Both the position numbers and the translations under genes were made by a program. Below are positions 15,110 through 22,343 of a DNA stretch of 23,284 bases, in pieces; position 1 is the stretch's first letter; each line of letters begins with the position of its first letter. The notes beneath the pieces were generated by a model. The model searched no databases. It was not told the origin of the DNA and saw only the letters and a list, made by a program, of their open reading frames with translations. Source of the stretch: JAYSFC01 sp041913505 (GTDB lineage: Bacteria > Pseudomonadota > Gammaproteobacteria > Burkholderiales > Burkholderiaceae_C); assembly GCA_041913505.1 (NCBI GenBank), contig JAYSFC010000051.1, positions 1-23,284 of the forward strand, written 5' to 3'.

Positions 15110-15892
15110 TCAGGCTGGCGCGCCCTCGCTCGCGAAGCGACGTACGGCGATCTCGAGCAGGCCGTCGAAGATCAGGTTGTCCACGAGCTCGAAGGGCCGC
15201 GTCATGCTCGGGGCCATCTTCCAGCCCGCACCGCCGGTCATCATGCACACGGGCTCTACGCCGGTGTGCTGCATCAGGTGCTGAACCATGCGCTCCACGG
15301 CCCCCGCAATCGCATAGGTGCCGCCGCTCGTGAGCGCATCGCTGGTGTTGGTGGGAAAGAGCCGCACCTCGCCCGTGGGCACGTGCAGGCCCGCCGTGCC
15401 GGCCTCGAGTGCACGCAGCATGATGCCGTGGCCAGGCAGGATGAGCCCGCCAAGAAAGCGTCCTTCGGCGTCGATCGCCTCGACGGTCACGGCCGTACCC
15501 ACCATCACCACGATCAGCGGTTTGGCCGCGCCGCTCGCCAGCATGCGGTGGCGCGCACCGATCATGGCCACCCAGCGGTCCGAGCCCAGGCGAAGCGGAT
15601 GGTCATAGCCGTTGACGAGCCCCGCCTCCTGCGCCGAGGAAACGACCCATTGCGGCGTCACGTCCCATAGCTCCATCTGTTCCTGCACGCGGCGCTTGAC
15701 GGCATCGCCAGCCACCACGCAGCCCAGCATGCGGGTCGGCGCCGGCAGCGCAGCCCAGCTGCCCTCGGCCAGCCGCTCGATATGGTCCAGGAACTCGGCG
15801 CCATGCGCCAGCAAAGCCGCCCCAGGGCGGGGAGCGTCGTACAGCGCCCACTTGAGGCGCGTGTTGCCGACGTCGATGGCCAGAAAAGTCAT
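15110..15892 (-). CDS. coaX: Type III pantothenate kinase
   Basis: CoaX phosphorylates pantothenate, the first step of coenzyme A synthesis, and is the non-feedback-inhibited form that needs a monovalent cation. The 260-residue protein starts MTFLAIDVGNTRLKWALYD, with the phosphate-binding DVGNTRLKW (7-15). Further motifs are YDHPLRLGSDRW (96-107, pantothenate site with Asp105), GTAVTVEAID (132-141) and GGLILPGHGIMLRAL (148-162). Length and motifs are normal. In Burkholderiales coaX often follows birA, but here no birA precedes it: the upstream neighbour is divergent. No Shine-Dalgarno sequence is visible, while a GATAAT box ends only eight bases before the ATG (see 15901). Confidence 0.95.
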   Translation of the reverse strand: MTFLAIDVGNTRLKWALYDAPRPGAALLAHGAEFLDHIERLAEGSWAALPAPTRMLGCVVAGDAVKRRVQEQMELWDVTPQWVVSSAQEAGLVNGYDHPLRLGSDRWVAMIGARHRMLASGAAKPLIVVMVGTAVTVEAIDAEGRFLGGLILPGHGIMLRALEAGTAGLHVPTGEVRLFPTNTSDALTSGGTYAIAGAVERMVQHLMQHTGVEPVCMMTGGAGWKMAPSMTRPFELVDNLIFDGLLEIAVRRFASEGAPA

Positions 15893-15900
15893 AAGTGACC

Positions 15901-15906
15901 ATTATC
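15901..15906 (-). promoter_or_regulatory. Possible -10 box of coaX
   Basis: On the minus strand GATAAT stands eight bases before the coaX ATG. A start site six to seven bases downstream would fall practically at the start codon, which would mean a leaderless transcript. There is no good -35 box at 17 bases (CAAAGG), so this is weak. Confidence 0.25.
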
Positions 15907-16066
15907 CCGAGTTTTCCGATGGACCTTTGCACCCTCTGCGACACACCGGGTTCCCCTGGATGCCGGCCATGGTGACGCAATTTTCGGGTATTCGTCCGAC
16001 ACGCTGTGGCCACCCGCTGCCGCTACAGTGGCCGCTTCGATGTCCCTCACCACAGGAGTTGAAGCC

Positions 16067-16540
16067 ATGGGTCTTTTCAGTTTCATCAAGGAAGCCGGCG
16101 AAAAACTGTTTGGCGGCACGGCGGCCCCCGCGGCCGGGCCGTCGCAGGACGAACTCAACGCCAAGGCCTCCCAGGCCATCGCCACCTACATCGGAGCCCA
16201 GAACCTCGGCGTGAGCGACGTACAGGTCACGTTCGACGGCTCCGAAGGCAAGGTCACCGTGCAAGGCAACGCACCCACGCAGGGCGCGAAGGAGAAGGTC
16301 ACGCTGTGCTGCGGCAACGTGGCCAGCGTCCAGAGCGTGGAAAACCTCATGACCGTAACCACCCCCGAGCCCGAGGCCCAGTTCCACGATGTGGTGCGCG
16401 GCGACACGCTCTCGGCCATCGCCAAGAAGTTCTACGGCGACGCCAACAAGTACCCGGCGATCTTCGAGGCCAACAAGCCCATGCTCACATCCCCCGACAA
16501 GATCTATCCCGGCCAGAAGCTGCGTATTCCGGCGCTGTGA
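16067..16540 (+). CDS. kbp: BON and LysM domain protein, Kbp/YgaU homologue
   Basis: The 157-residue protein matches E. coli Kbp (YgaU, 149 residues) over its whole length: N-terminus MGLFSFIKEAGEKLFG, a BON domain (about 30-98) and a C-terminal LysM domain (about 105-154) with VVRGDTLSAIAKKFYGDANKYPAIFEANKP and the end SPDKIYPGQKLRIP. E. coli Kbp is a cytoplasmic potassium-binding protein that changes shape on binding K+, and no signal peptide is visible here either. Two adjacent cysteines (C81, C82) in the BON part are absent from the E. coli protein as I recall it. ATG 16067 is chosen for CAGGAGTT seven bases upstream and for the N-terminal match. A terminator follows at 16579, so it is a single-gene unit. 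Confidence 0.92.
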   Translation: MGLFSFIKEAGEKLFGGTAAPAAGPSQDELNAKASQAIATYIGAQNLGVSDVQVTFDGSEGKVTVQGNAPTQGAKEKVTLCCGNVASVQSVENLMTVTTPEPEAQFHDVVRGDTLSAIAKKFYGDANKYPAIFEANKPMLTSPDKIYPGQKLRIPAL

Positions 16541-16578
16541 CCGATTCTTGCGAGAGCGTGCGGCGTGCCGCACTTTGC

Positions 16579-16605
16579 AAACGGGCCCAAGCGGCCCGTT
16601 TTTTT
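16579..16605 (+). terminator. Intrinsic terminator after the kbp gene
   Basis: AACGGGCC (16580-16587) pairs with GGCCCGTT (16593-16600) around the loop CAAGC, followed by a run of seven T residues (16599-16605). It lies 39 bases after the kbp stop. On the other strand the same hairpin has only three T residues after it, so it may weakly serve the convergent minus-strand operon ending at 16628. Confidence 0.9.
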
Positions 16606-16627
16606 CTGGCGCAGAGGACCGCTGCGC

Positions 16628-17740
16628 TCAGCCCTGGCGCCAGGGCAGGCCGCGCAAGCGCCAGCCCCCCTTCTTGCCACGCTGCGCCTGGCCATTGGGG
16701 TCACCCTCGAAGCCTTCGAGGATGTTGTAGGCGGTGATGCCGAGTTCCGTGGCGCGTCTGGCCGCCGCCACCGAGCGCACGCCGCTGCGGCACAGCAGCA
16801 CGGCCTTGCCGCCCTGCGGCACGGCCGCGAGCAGTTGGGCATCGAAGTCGGGGTTCATGGCCATGCCGGGCCACTGCTTCCAGGCCACGGGCACGGCGCC
16901 CGGCACCTGGCCCACCCATTCGCGCTCGGCATCGGTGCGCACATCGATCAGCACGGCGTCGCCGTCCTGCACCCACTGCCACGCGAGCTGGGGCGACACA
17001 TCCCCCGCATAGCCCTCGGCCGCACGCGGCGCCTGCAGCGCAGCGCCTTCGGAGTCCTGGCGCAGGCCCGAGTGCAGGTTGGCCGGCACGGCCTCGTCCA
17101 TGCGGCGCGGGCGCGGCAGGTGAAGCGCCTCCATGGTTGCGATGAATTCAGCCTCGCTGCGGCCCGCGACGCGCGCGTTGCCTGCCTTCTCGGCACCGAT
17201 GCTGCTGTGGCTGCGGCCGTAGTAATCGTGCCCTGGCCAGACGGTGGTGGCATCGGGCAGCGCGAACAGCACCTGCGTGATGCTGTGGTACAGCTCCCGG
17301 GCGCTGCCCGACTGAAAATCCGTGCGGCCGCAGCCGTTGATGAGCAGTGTGTCGCCCGTGAACACATGGTTGCGCCACACGAAGCACATGCTGCCCGCCG
17401 TGTGGCCTGGCGTGTGCAGCGCACGCAGCGTTTCGCCGCCGAAAACTAGCGTATCGCCGTGCGCGAGCTGCCGGGCCGCCGTGCCGATGCCGCAGCCCGC
17501 GGGCGCGGCCAGGTGCGCGCCCGTGTGCTCGGCCAAGCGCCCAGCGCTCGTGATGTGGTCGGCATGGGCGTGGGTTTCCACGGCCCAGCGCAACGTGAGC
17601 CCATAGTCCTGGAGCACGGCCAGGTCGCGGTCGAGCTGTGCATCCACCGGGTCGATGACGAGCGCCTCGCGCGTGGCGGGGTCGTGCAGCACGTAGGTGT
17701 AGGTGCTGGAGGCGGGGTCGAAAAGCTGCAGCGGGATCAT
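16628..17740 (-). CDS. Persulfide dioxygenase-rhodanese fusion protein (ETHE1-like MBL fold)
   Basis: The 370-residue protein joins an ETHE1-type metallo-beta-lactamase domain (1-about 235) to one rhodanese domain (about 245-350). The iron site is visible: THAHADH (H57, H59, D61, H62), HTPGHTAGS with H113, and FTGDTLL with D130. GCGRTDFQSGS (136-146) is typical of ETHE1 proteins. The rhodanese loop is CRSGVRS with catalytic C317. Such fusions (PRF, described in Burkholderia) oxidise glutathione persulfide to sulfite and transfer sulfane sulfur to or from thiosulfate, in the cytoplasm. Start ATG 17740 is chosen because the conserved domain begins there; the frame is open up to 18055 but overlaps the next gene. 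It is 62 bases downstream of the ygjP-like gene. Confidence 0.92.
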   Translation of the reverse strand: MIPLQLFDPASSTYTYVLHDPATREALVIDPVDAQLDRDLAVLQDYGLTLRWAVETHAHADHITSAGRLAEHTGAHLAAPAGCGIGTAARQLAHGDTLVFGGETLRALHTPGHTAGSMCFVWRNHVFTGDTLLINGCGRTDFQSGSARELYHSITQVLFALPDATTVWPGHDYYGRSHSSIGAEKAGNARVAGRSEAEFIATMEALHLPRPRRMDEAVPANLHSGLRQDSEGAALQAPRAAEGYAGDVSPQLAWQWVQDGDAVLIDVRTDAEREWVGQVPGAVPVAWKQWPGMAMNPDFDAQLLAAVPQGGKAVLLCRSGVRSVAAARRATELGITAYNILEGFEGDPNGQAQRGKKGGWRLRGLPWRQG

Positions 17741-17802
17741 GGCGGGCCGGGAAGAAGCTGGCGACGGTTCATTGTGACCGATTCCCCAGCCACCGCGCGC
17801 CG

Positions 17803-18732
17803 CTACTCCCACCGGGGCGCGGGGTCGTCGCGCAGTTGGTTGCGCAGCCGCGCGTAGTCGGGCACCACCTGGGCCACGGTGTCCCAGAAGCGCGGGCTGT
17901 GGTCCATCACGCGCAGGTGCGACAGCTCGTGCACCACCACATAGTCGATGACGGCGCCGCGGTAGTGCAGCAGCCGCCAGTTGAGGCGGATCGCGCCGTC
18001 GCTGCGCGCGCTGCCCCAGCGCGTCTGGGCGCTCGACAGGCGCAGACTGGTCCAACGCACGCCCAGCAGCGGCGCGAAGTGGTCGAGCCGCTCGGTGAAA
18101 CGCCGGCGCGCCTCGCGCATGAGCCAGGCCTGCACGGCATCGCGGATCTGCGCTGCCGTGGCGCCGTGCGGCAGGCCCACGTAGAGTTCGCGCCGGCCGC
18201 CCTCGCCATGCCCGAGCGCGCCGCCCCGCCCGCTGTGCCGCTGCGACGGGTCGAGCCGCACCGTGAGCGGCTCGCCCAGGTAGGGCAGCTCGGCGCCATC
18301 GGCCCAGTGGATGCGTGCGCTGGCCAGGCGCCGTTGGCGCTCGCCGGCCTCGCCAAGCTTGCGCAGGATCCAGGCCGACTTCTCGTGCAGCGCCGCGTCC
18401 ACGGCCGCCAGCGTGACCCAGCCCGGCGCACGCACAGACAGGCCCTCGGGCCCCACGGTAAAGCCGATGCTGCGCCGGCGCGCGCGCTGCAACTGGTAGG
18501 CCACGCGTGCACCGCCCAGCAGCACCTCGCGGCTGGCCTGCGGGTGGCGGAACACGGCGGGGGCGAGCAGCGTGTCGAGCGGCTCGGCCGCGGGCGCCGC
18601 GAGACGGCGGCTGCGCGGGGCAGGCGGCGGCGCCGGCGTCTCAGGGGCTGCGGGTTGCGCGGCAGCCACCGCGCCCCCCCCTGCAGCGGGCGGATCGAAC
18701 CAGTCCAGAACCCGTTGCACCCAGTGCGGCAT
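17803..18732 (-). CDS. YgjP-like zinc metallopeptidase (M48/DUF45 family)
   Basis: The 309-residue protein carries the SprT/YgjP-like metal site VVHELSHLRVMDHSPRFW with H268, E269, H272 and H278. Before it come the family blocks RRRSIGFTVGPEGLSVRAP (86-103) and SAQTRWGSARSDGAIRLNWRLL (234-255), typical of the DUF45/YgjP proteins. Compared with E. coli YgjP (about 167 residues) it has a long N-terminal extension; residues 15-55 are low-complexity Ala/Pro/Gly and probably disordered. The function of the family is not settled; a cytoplasmic peptidase role is assumed from the motif. Start ATG 18732 lies 16 bases after the plsC stop; an upstream open frame inside plsC is ignored. It is part of the minus-strand run glyQ-glyS-gmhB-plsC-ygjP. 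Confidence 0.87.
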   Translation of the reverse strand: MPHWVQRVLDWFDPPAAGGGAVAAAQPAAPETPAPPPAPRSRRLAAPAAEPLDTLLAPAVFRHPQASREVLLGGARVAYQLQRARRRSIGFTVGPEGLSVRAPGWVTLAAVDAALHEKSAWILRKLGEAGERQRRLASARIHWADGAELPYLGEPLTVRLDPSQRHSGRGGALGHGEGGRRELYVGLPHGATAAQIRDAVQAWLMREARRRFTERLDHFAPLLGVRWTSLRLSSAQTRWGSARSDGAIRLNWRLLHYRGAVIDYVVVHELSHLRVMDHSPRFWDTVAQVVPDYARLRNQLRDDPAPRWE

Positions 18733-18748
18733 GGCGGCGCCCGGGGCC

Positions 18749-19489
18749 TCAGTCGCGGTAGGCCTCGGGGTCGAGGCGGCGCATCTCGGCCTCGATCCAG
18801 GCCTCGACCTCGCGCATGAGTTCGTCGGGCTGGCGGCCCACGCTCGGGATCGGGCGGCCGATCGAGACATCGACCACGCCCGGCGTCTTGATGAAGGCCT
18901 TGCGCGGCCAGCACTTGGCCGATGTCACGGCGATCGGCACCACGGGCACGCCGGCCTCCACGGCCAGGCGCGTGCCGCCGGTCTTGTACTGCCCCTTCTG
19001 GCCGCGCGGAATGCGCGTTCCCTCGGGGAACATGATGACCCACACGCCCTTGGCCAGCAGCTCCTTGCCCTGCTGCACGACCCTGTGGAAGGCCTGGGTA
19101 CGCAGGCTGCGGTCGATGTGGATCATGTCGAGCCGGCCGATGGACCAGCCGAAGAACGGCACGTAGAGCAGCTCCTTCTTGAACACGTAGGCCAGCGGGT
19201 GCGGCATGATCGCGGGCATCAGGAAGGTCTCGTAGGTGGACTGGTGCTTGACGAGCAGCACCACGCCATCGCGCTCGCCCTGGGGCAGGTGCTCCAGCCC
19301 CGTGATGCGGGGGGTAATGCCCAGCAGCGTACGCCCGCTGCTGATGCACAGCGACAGCCAGGCCCGCGCAATGCGGTACAAGGGCATGCCGCGCATGCCC
19401 AGCAGCGAACCCAGCATGATGGCCAGCGTATAGGGCACGACAGTGATGCCCATCCAGAGCATGTGGACGACGGAGCGGATCAGGGACAT
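18749..19489 (-). CDS. 1-acyl-sn-glycerol-3-phosphate acyltransferase (PlsC family)
   Basis: Members of this family transfer a second acyl chain to lysophosphatidic acid at the inner membrane. The 246-residue protein has an N-terminal hydrophobic stretch (about 5-32), the catalytic block KHQSTYET with H82, and FPEGTR (154-159), the acyl-acceptor motif. The classical HX4D is HX4E here (H82 to E87), a change I know from betaproteobacterial members, so activity is still expected. VVPIAVTSAKCWPRKAF is a further family block. The gene sits 50 bases after gmhB, separated by a short repeat. Other phospholipid or lipid A acyltransferases share these motifs, so the exact acceptor is less certain than the family. 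Confidence 0.9.
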   Translation of the reverse strand: MSLIRSVVHMLWMGITVVPYTLAIMLGSLLGMRGMPLYRIARAWLSLCISSGRTLLGITPRITGLEHLPQGERDGVVLLVKHQSTYETFLMPAIMPHPLAYVFKKELLYVPFFGWSIGRLDMIHIDRSLRTQAFHRVVQQGKELLAKGVWVIMFPEGTRIPRGQKGQYKTGGTRLAVEAGVPVVPIAVTSAKCWPRKAFIKTPGVVDVSIGRPIPSVGRQPDELMREVEAWIEAEMRRLDPEAYRD

Positions 19490-19500
19490 GGTTTCAAGCG

Positions 19501-19554
19501 TTTTTGGCTAACAGCGCAATCAAGTCCTGCGCATGCAGCTCATTTTTCAATAGC
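19501..19554 (-). repeat. Degenerate palindromic repeat spanning the gmhB stop
   Basis: On the minus strand the segment reads GCTATTGAAAAATGAGCTGC, then ATGCGCAGGACTTGATTGCGC, and ends TTAGCCAAAAA. The order GCTATT-AAAAAT-GAGCTGC-GCGC-TAGCCAAAAA follows the layout of Comamonadaceae intergenic repeats. The gmhB stop codon lies within it, so the last residues (AIEK) of GmhB are repeat-encoded. Confidence 0.45.
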
Positions 19555-20142
19555 ATTCGACGCCGCATCCGGCGGTGCGGCCTGCTCGGGGTGCGTGGTG
19601 GCCACCAGGTGCTCCGCAAAGGCCTGCAAGTCTGCGTGCACCTGGGTGCCGGGCGGCATCTCGGGGGGCAGGGGCTGGCCCGGCGCGAGGTGGGCCGAAT
19701 GGCCCATGCACACGAGGTGCAGCTGCGCCCCCAGCGCGGCCCCCGCCTGCAGGTGCTCCGCGGTGCTGCCCACCACGCGCACGTCGTGGGGCTCTACGCC
19801 GTAGCGGTCGGCAATCTGCTCGAACAGGCCCGGCGCGGGCTTGCGGCAGGTGCAGCCATCGTCGGGCACATGAGGGCAGTAGAACACCGCGTCGATGCGC
19901 CCGCCCAGGCTGTTGAGCTGGCGCAGCATCTTGGCGTGGATGGCATTGAGCGCGAGCACGTCGAACAGCCCGCGCCCCAGTCCCGGCTGGTTGGTGGCCA
20001 CCACCACGTGCCAGCCCGCGCGGTTCAGGCGCGCCACGGCCTCGAGCGCGCCGGGCTGGGCGTGCCACTCATCGGGCGTGGTGATGTACTCCTCGCCAAG
20101 CTGGTTGAGGGTGCCGTCGCGGTCGAGGATGGCGATTTTCAT
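19540..20142 (-). CDS. gmhB: D-glycero-beta-D-manno-heptose 1,7-bisphosphate 7-phosphatase homologue, motif IV altered
   Basis: GmhB removes the 7-phosphate in ADP-heptose synthesis for the LPS inner core. The 200-residue protein has HAD motif I DRDGT (D7, D9), motif II VVATNQ (47-52), the GmhB-type zinc loop CPHVPDDGCTCRKP (C89, H91, C97, C99) and motif III K101. Motif IV, normally GDxxxD and ligand of Mg2+, reads GSTAEH (125-130), so both acidic residues are missing; I re-read the bases and the change is real in this sequence. ATG 20142 is chosen over an upstream GTG (20157) because MKIAILDRDGT is the usual N-terminus. The C-terminal tail, rich in Ala and Pro, is longer than usual and ends inside a repeat. 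Confidence 0.85.
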   Translation of the reverse strand: MKIAILDRDGTLNQLGEEYITTPDEWHAQPGALEAVARLNRAGWHVVVATNQPGLGRGLFDVLALNAIHAKMLRQLNSLGGRIDAVFYCPHVPDDGCTCRKPAPGLFEQIADRYGVEPHDVRVVGSTAEHLQAGAALGAQLHLVCMGHSAHLAPGQPLPPEMPPGTQVHADLQAFAEHLVATTHPEQAAPPDAASNAIEK

Positions 20143-20206
20143 GGCGTTCCGTTGCACGAGTGGGCGGTGGTCGCCAAGCTTAACGCCAGCCGCCCCGGTC
20201 GTCCGC

Positions 20207-22315
20207 TCAGGCGGCCAGGCGCGAGAGATCGGCCACGCGGTTCATCGCGTCGTGCAGGCTCTTGAGCAGGCCCTGGCGGTTCAGGCGCAGATCGAGCTGC
20301 TCGGCGTTCACCATCACGTCGTCGAAAAACGCGTCCACCGGGGCGCGCAGCACCGCAAGGGTCTGCAGGCTGGCGGTGAAGTCGCCCTGCTCGAACTGCG
20401 TGTTGGCCTCGGGCACGAAGCGCGACAGCGCGGCGTAGAGGTCCTTCTCGGCCTGCTCCTGCAGCAGCTCGGGGTTGACGTGGGCGTCCACGTCGCCGGC
20501 CTTCTTGAGGATGTTGGACACGCGCTTGTTTGCTGCGGCCAGGGCCGGGCTCTCGGGCAGCGCGGCGAAGGCGCGCACGGCCGCGAGCTGTTTTTCGACC
20601 AGCGCCAGGCGCTGCGGGCGCAAGGCCAGAACGGCATCCACCTCCTGGGCGCTGTAGCCCTGCTCGCGCAGGCTGCCCGCGAGGCGGTCGTAGATGAAGT
20701 CGGCCAGTTGCGTGGTGGCGTCCTCGATCTTGTCGCCGAAGGCGGGCGCGGCACTGGCCAGCAGCACCTCCAGGTCCAGCGCGAGGTTCTTCTCGACCAT
20801 CATGCGGACCACGCCGAGCGCATGGCGGCGCAGCGCGAACGGGTCGCGGTCGCCCGTGGGCAGGTTGCCGATGCCGAACATGCCCACCAGGGTTTCGAGC
20901 TTGTCGGCCAGCGCTACCACCACGCCCGCCGGGTTGCGCGGCAGCTCGTCACCGGCGAAGCGCGGCTTGTAGTGGTCCTCGATGGCGTCGGCGATGACCG
21001 TGCCCAGGCCGTCGTTGAGCGCGTAGTAGCGTCCCATGGTGCCCTGCAGCTCGGGGAACTCGCCCACCATGTCGGTCACGAGGTCGGTCTTGGCCAACAG
21101 CGCGGCCTGGTCGGCCACGGGCGCCAGTTCGGGCCGGCCCAGCAGTTGCACGATCACGCGCGCGACCGCACGCACGCGCTCCACACGCTCGCCCTGGGTG
21201 CCGAGCTTGTTGTGGTAGACCACCTTGGCGAGCTGCGGCACGCGCGACTCGAGCGTCTTCTTGCGGTCTTGGTCGTAGAAGAACTTGGCATCGGCCAGGC
21301 GCGGGCGCACCACGCGCTCGTTGCCGCCGGTCACGGCGCTCGCATCTTGCGGCCGGATGTTGCTCACCACGAGGAAGCGGTTCGTGAGCTTGCCCGCGGC
21401 GTCGAGCAGCGGGAAGTACTTCTGGTTGGCCTTCATCGTGAGGATCAGGCACTCTTGCGGCACACCGAGGAACTCTGCCTCGAACTCGCAGACCAGCACA
21501 TTGGGACGCTCTACCAGTGCCGTGACTTCATCGAGCAGCGCATCGTCCTCGATCGGGCGCACGCCCCCGCCCACCTGGGCCGCCGCAGCCTGCAGCTGGC
21601 GCACGATCTCGGCGCGGCGCTCGGCGAAGCCCGCGATCACGGCACCCTCGTCGGCAAGCTGCTGCGCGTAGCTGTCGGCGCTCTGTACCACCACGGGATC
21701 GACCGCCGCCTCGAAACGGTGGCCGTGCGTGGTGTTGCCGGCGGTCAGGCCCAGCGCCTGCACACCGATGAGCACTTCCCTGCCGTGCAGCACCACGAGG
21801 CCGTGCGCGGGGCGCACGAAATGCACGCTGCTCCAGCCGTCCTGCAACTGGTAGCGCATCACCTTGGGAATGGGCAGCTGTCGAATGGCCTCGTCGAGCG
21901 CCTTCTGCAGGCCGTCGGCCAGCTGGGCGCCCTTGGCGGTGGTTTCGAAGAACAGCACATCGGCCTTGCCGTCGTGCACGCGCTTAAGCCCGGCCACGGC
22001 CGCGGCGTCGGCGCCGAGCGCTGCGAGCTTCTTGAGCAACGCGGGCGTGGGCTGGCCGTCGGCCGCCAGTCCCACGGCAACGGGCATGAGCTTTTGCGAC
22101 ACGGCCTTGTCGGCCGCTGCGGGCAGCACTTCGGTGATGTGCGCGGCCAGGCGGCGCGGCGAGGCGTAGGCCGTGAGGCGCGAGTGCGCCGAGGTCAGGC
22201 CCTGGGCGGCGAGCTGCTCGAACAGCACATTGGCAAAGGCATCGCCGAGCTTTTGCAGTGCCTTCGGGGGCAGCTCTTCGACGAACAGTTCAACGAGAAG
22301 ATTCGGATAGGTCAT
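20207..22315 (-). CDS. glyS: Glycyl-tRNA synthetase beta subunit
   Basis: GlyS is the tRNA-binding subunit of the heterotetrameric bacterial glycyl-tRNA synthetase. The 702-residue protein begins MTYPNLLVELFVEELPPKAL, the family N-terminus, and includes GRLTAYASPRRLA-like text (SRLTAYASPRRLA), MRYQLQDGWSSVHFVRPAHGLVVL, QECLILTMKANQKYFPLLD and RFLVVSNI, then the HD-like segment (VYHNKLGTQGERVERV, LTDMVGEFPELQGTMGRYYA-like text) and a C-terminal anticodon-binding helix bundle. Start ATG 22315 follows GGAGAA about ten bases upstream; the frame is open into glyQ but that part is not conserved. The gap to glyQ is 28 bases, so the subunits are cotranscribed. Confidence 0.97.
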   Translation of the reverse strand: MTYPNLLVELFVEELPPKALQKLGDAFANVLFEQLAAQGLTSAHSRLTAYASPRRLAAHITEVLPAAADKAVSQKLMPVAVGLAADGQPTPALLKKLAALGADAAAVAGLKRVHDGKADVLFFETTAKGAQLADGLQKALDEAIRQLPIPKVMRYQLQDGWSSVHFVRPAHGLVVLHGREVLIGVQALGLTAGNTTHGHRFEAAVDPVVVQSADSYAQQLADEGAVIAGFAERRAEIVRQLQAAAAQVGGGVRPIEDDALLDEVTALVERPNVLVCEFEAEFLGVPQECLILTMKANQKYFPLLDAAGKLTNRFLVVSNIRPQDASAVTGGNERVVRPRLADAKFFYDQDRKKTLESRVPQLAKVVYHNKLGTQGERVERVRAVARVIVQLLGRPELAPVADQAALLAKTDLVTDMVGEFPELQGTMGRYYALNDGLGTVIADAIEDHYKPRFAGDELPRNPAGVVVALADKLETLVGMFGIGNLPTGDRDPFALRRHALGVVRMMVEKNLALDLEVLLASAAPAFGDKIEDATTQLADFIYDRLAGSLREQGYSAQEVDAVLALRPQRLALVEKQLAAVRAFAALPESPALAAANKRVSNILKKAGDVDAHVNPELLQEQAEKDLYAALSRFVPEANTQFEQGDFTASLQTLAVLRAPVDAFFDDVMVNAEQLDLRLNRQGLLKSLHDAMNRVADLSRLAA

Positions 22316-22343
22316 GGTGTGGGGTTCTCCGCGTCGCGCGCTC

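Noticed and set aside
16609..16627. GCGCAG/CTGCGC inverted repeat right after the persulfide dioxygenase stop considered as its terminator
   Set aside because: On the minus strand the six-base stem is followed by a run of A rather than T, so it is not a standard intrinsic terminator.
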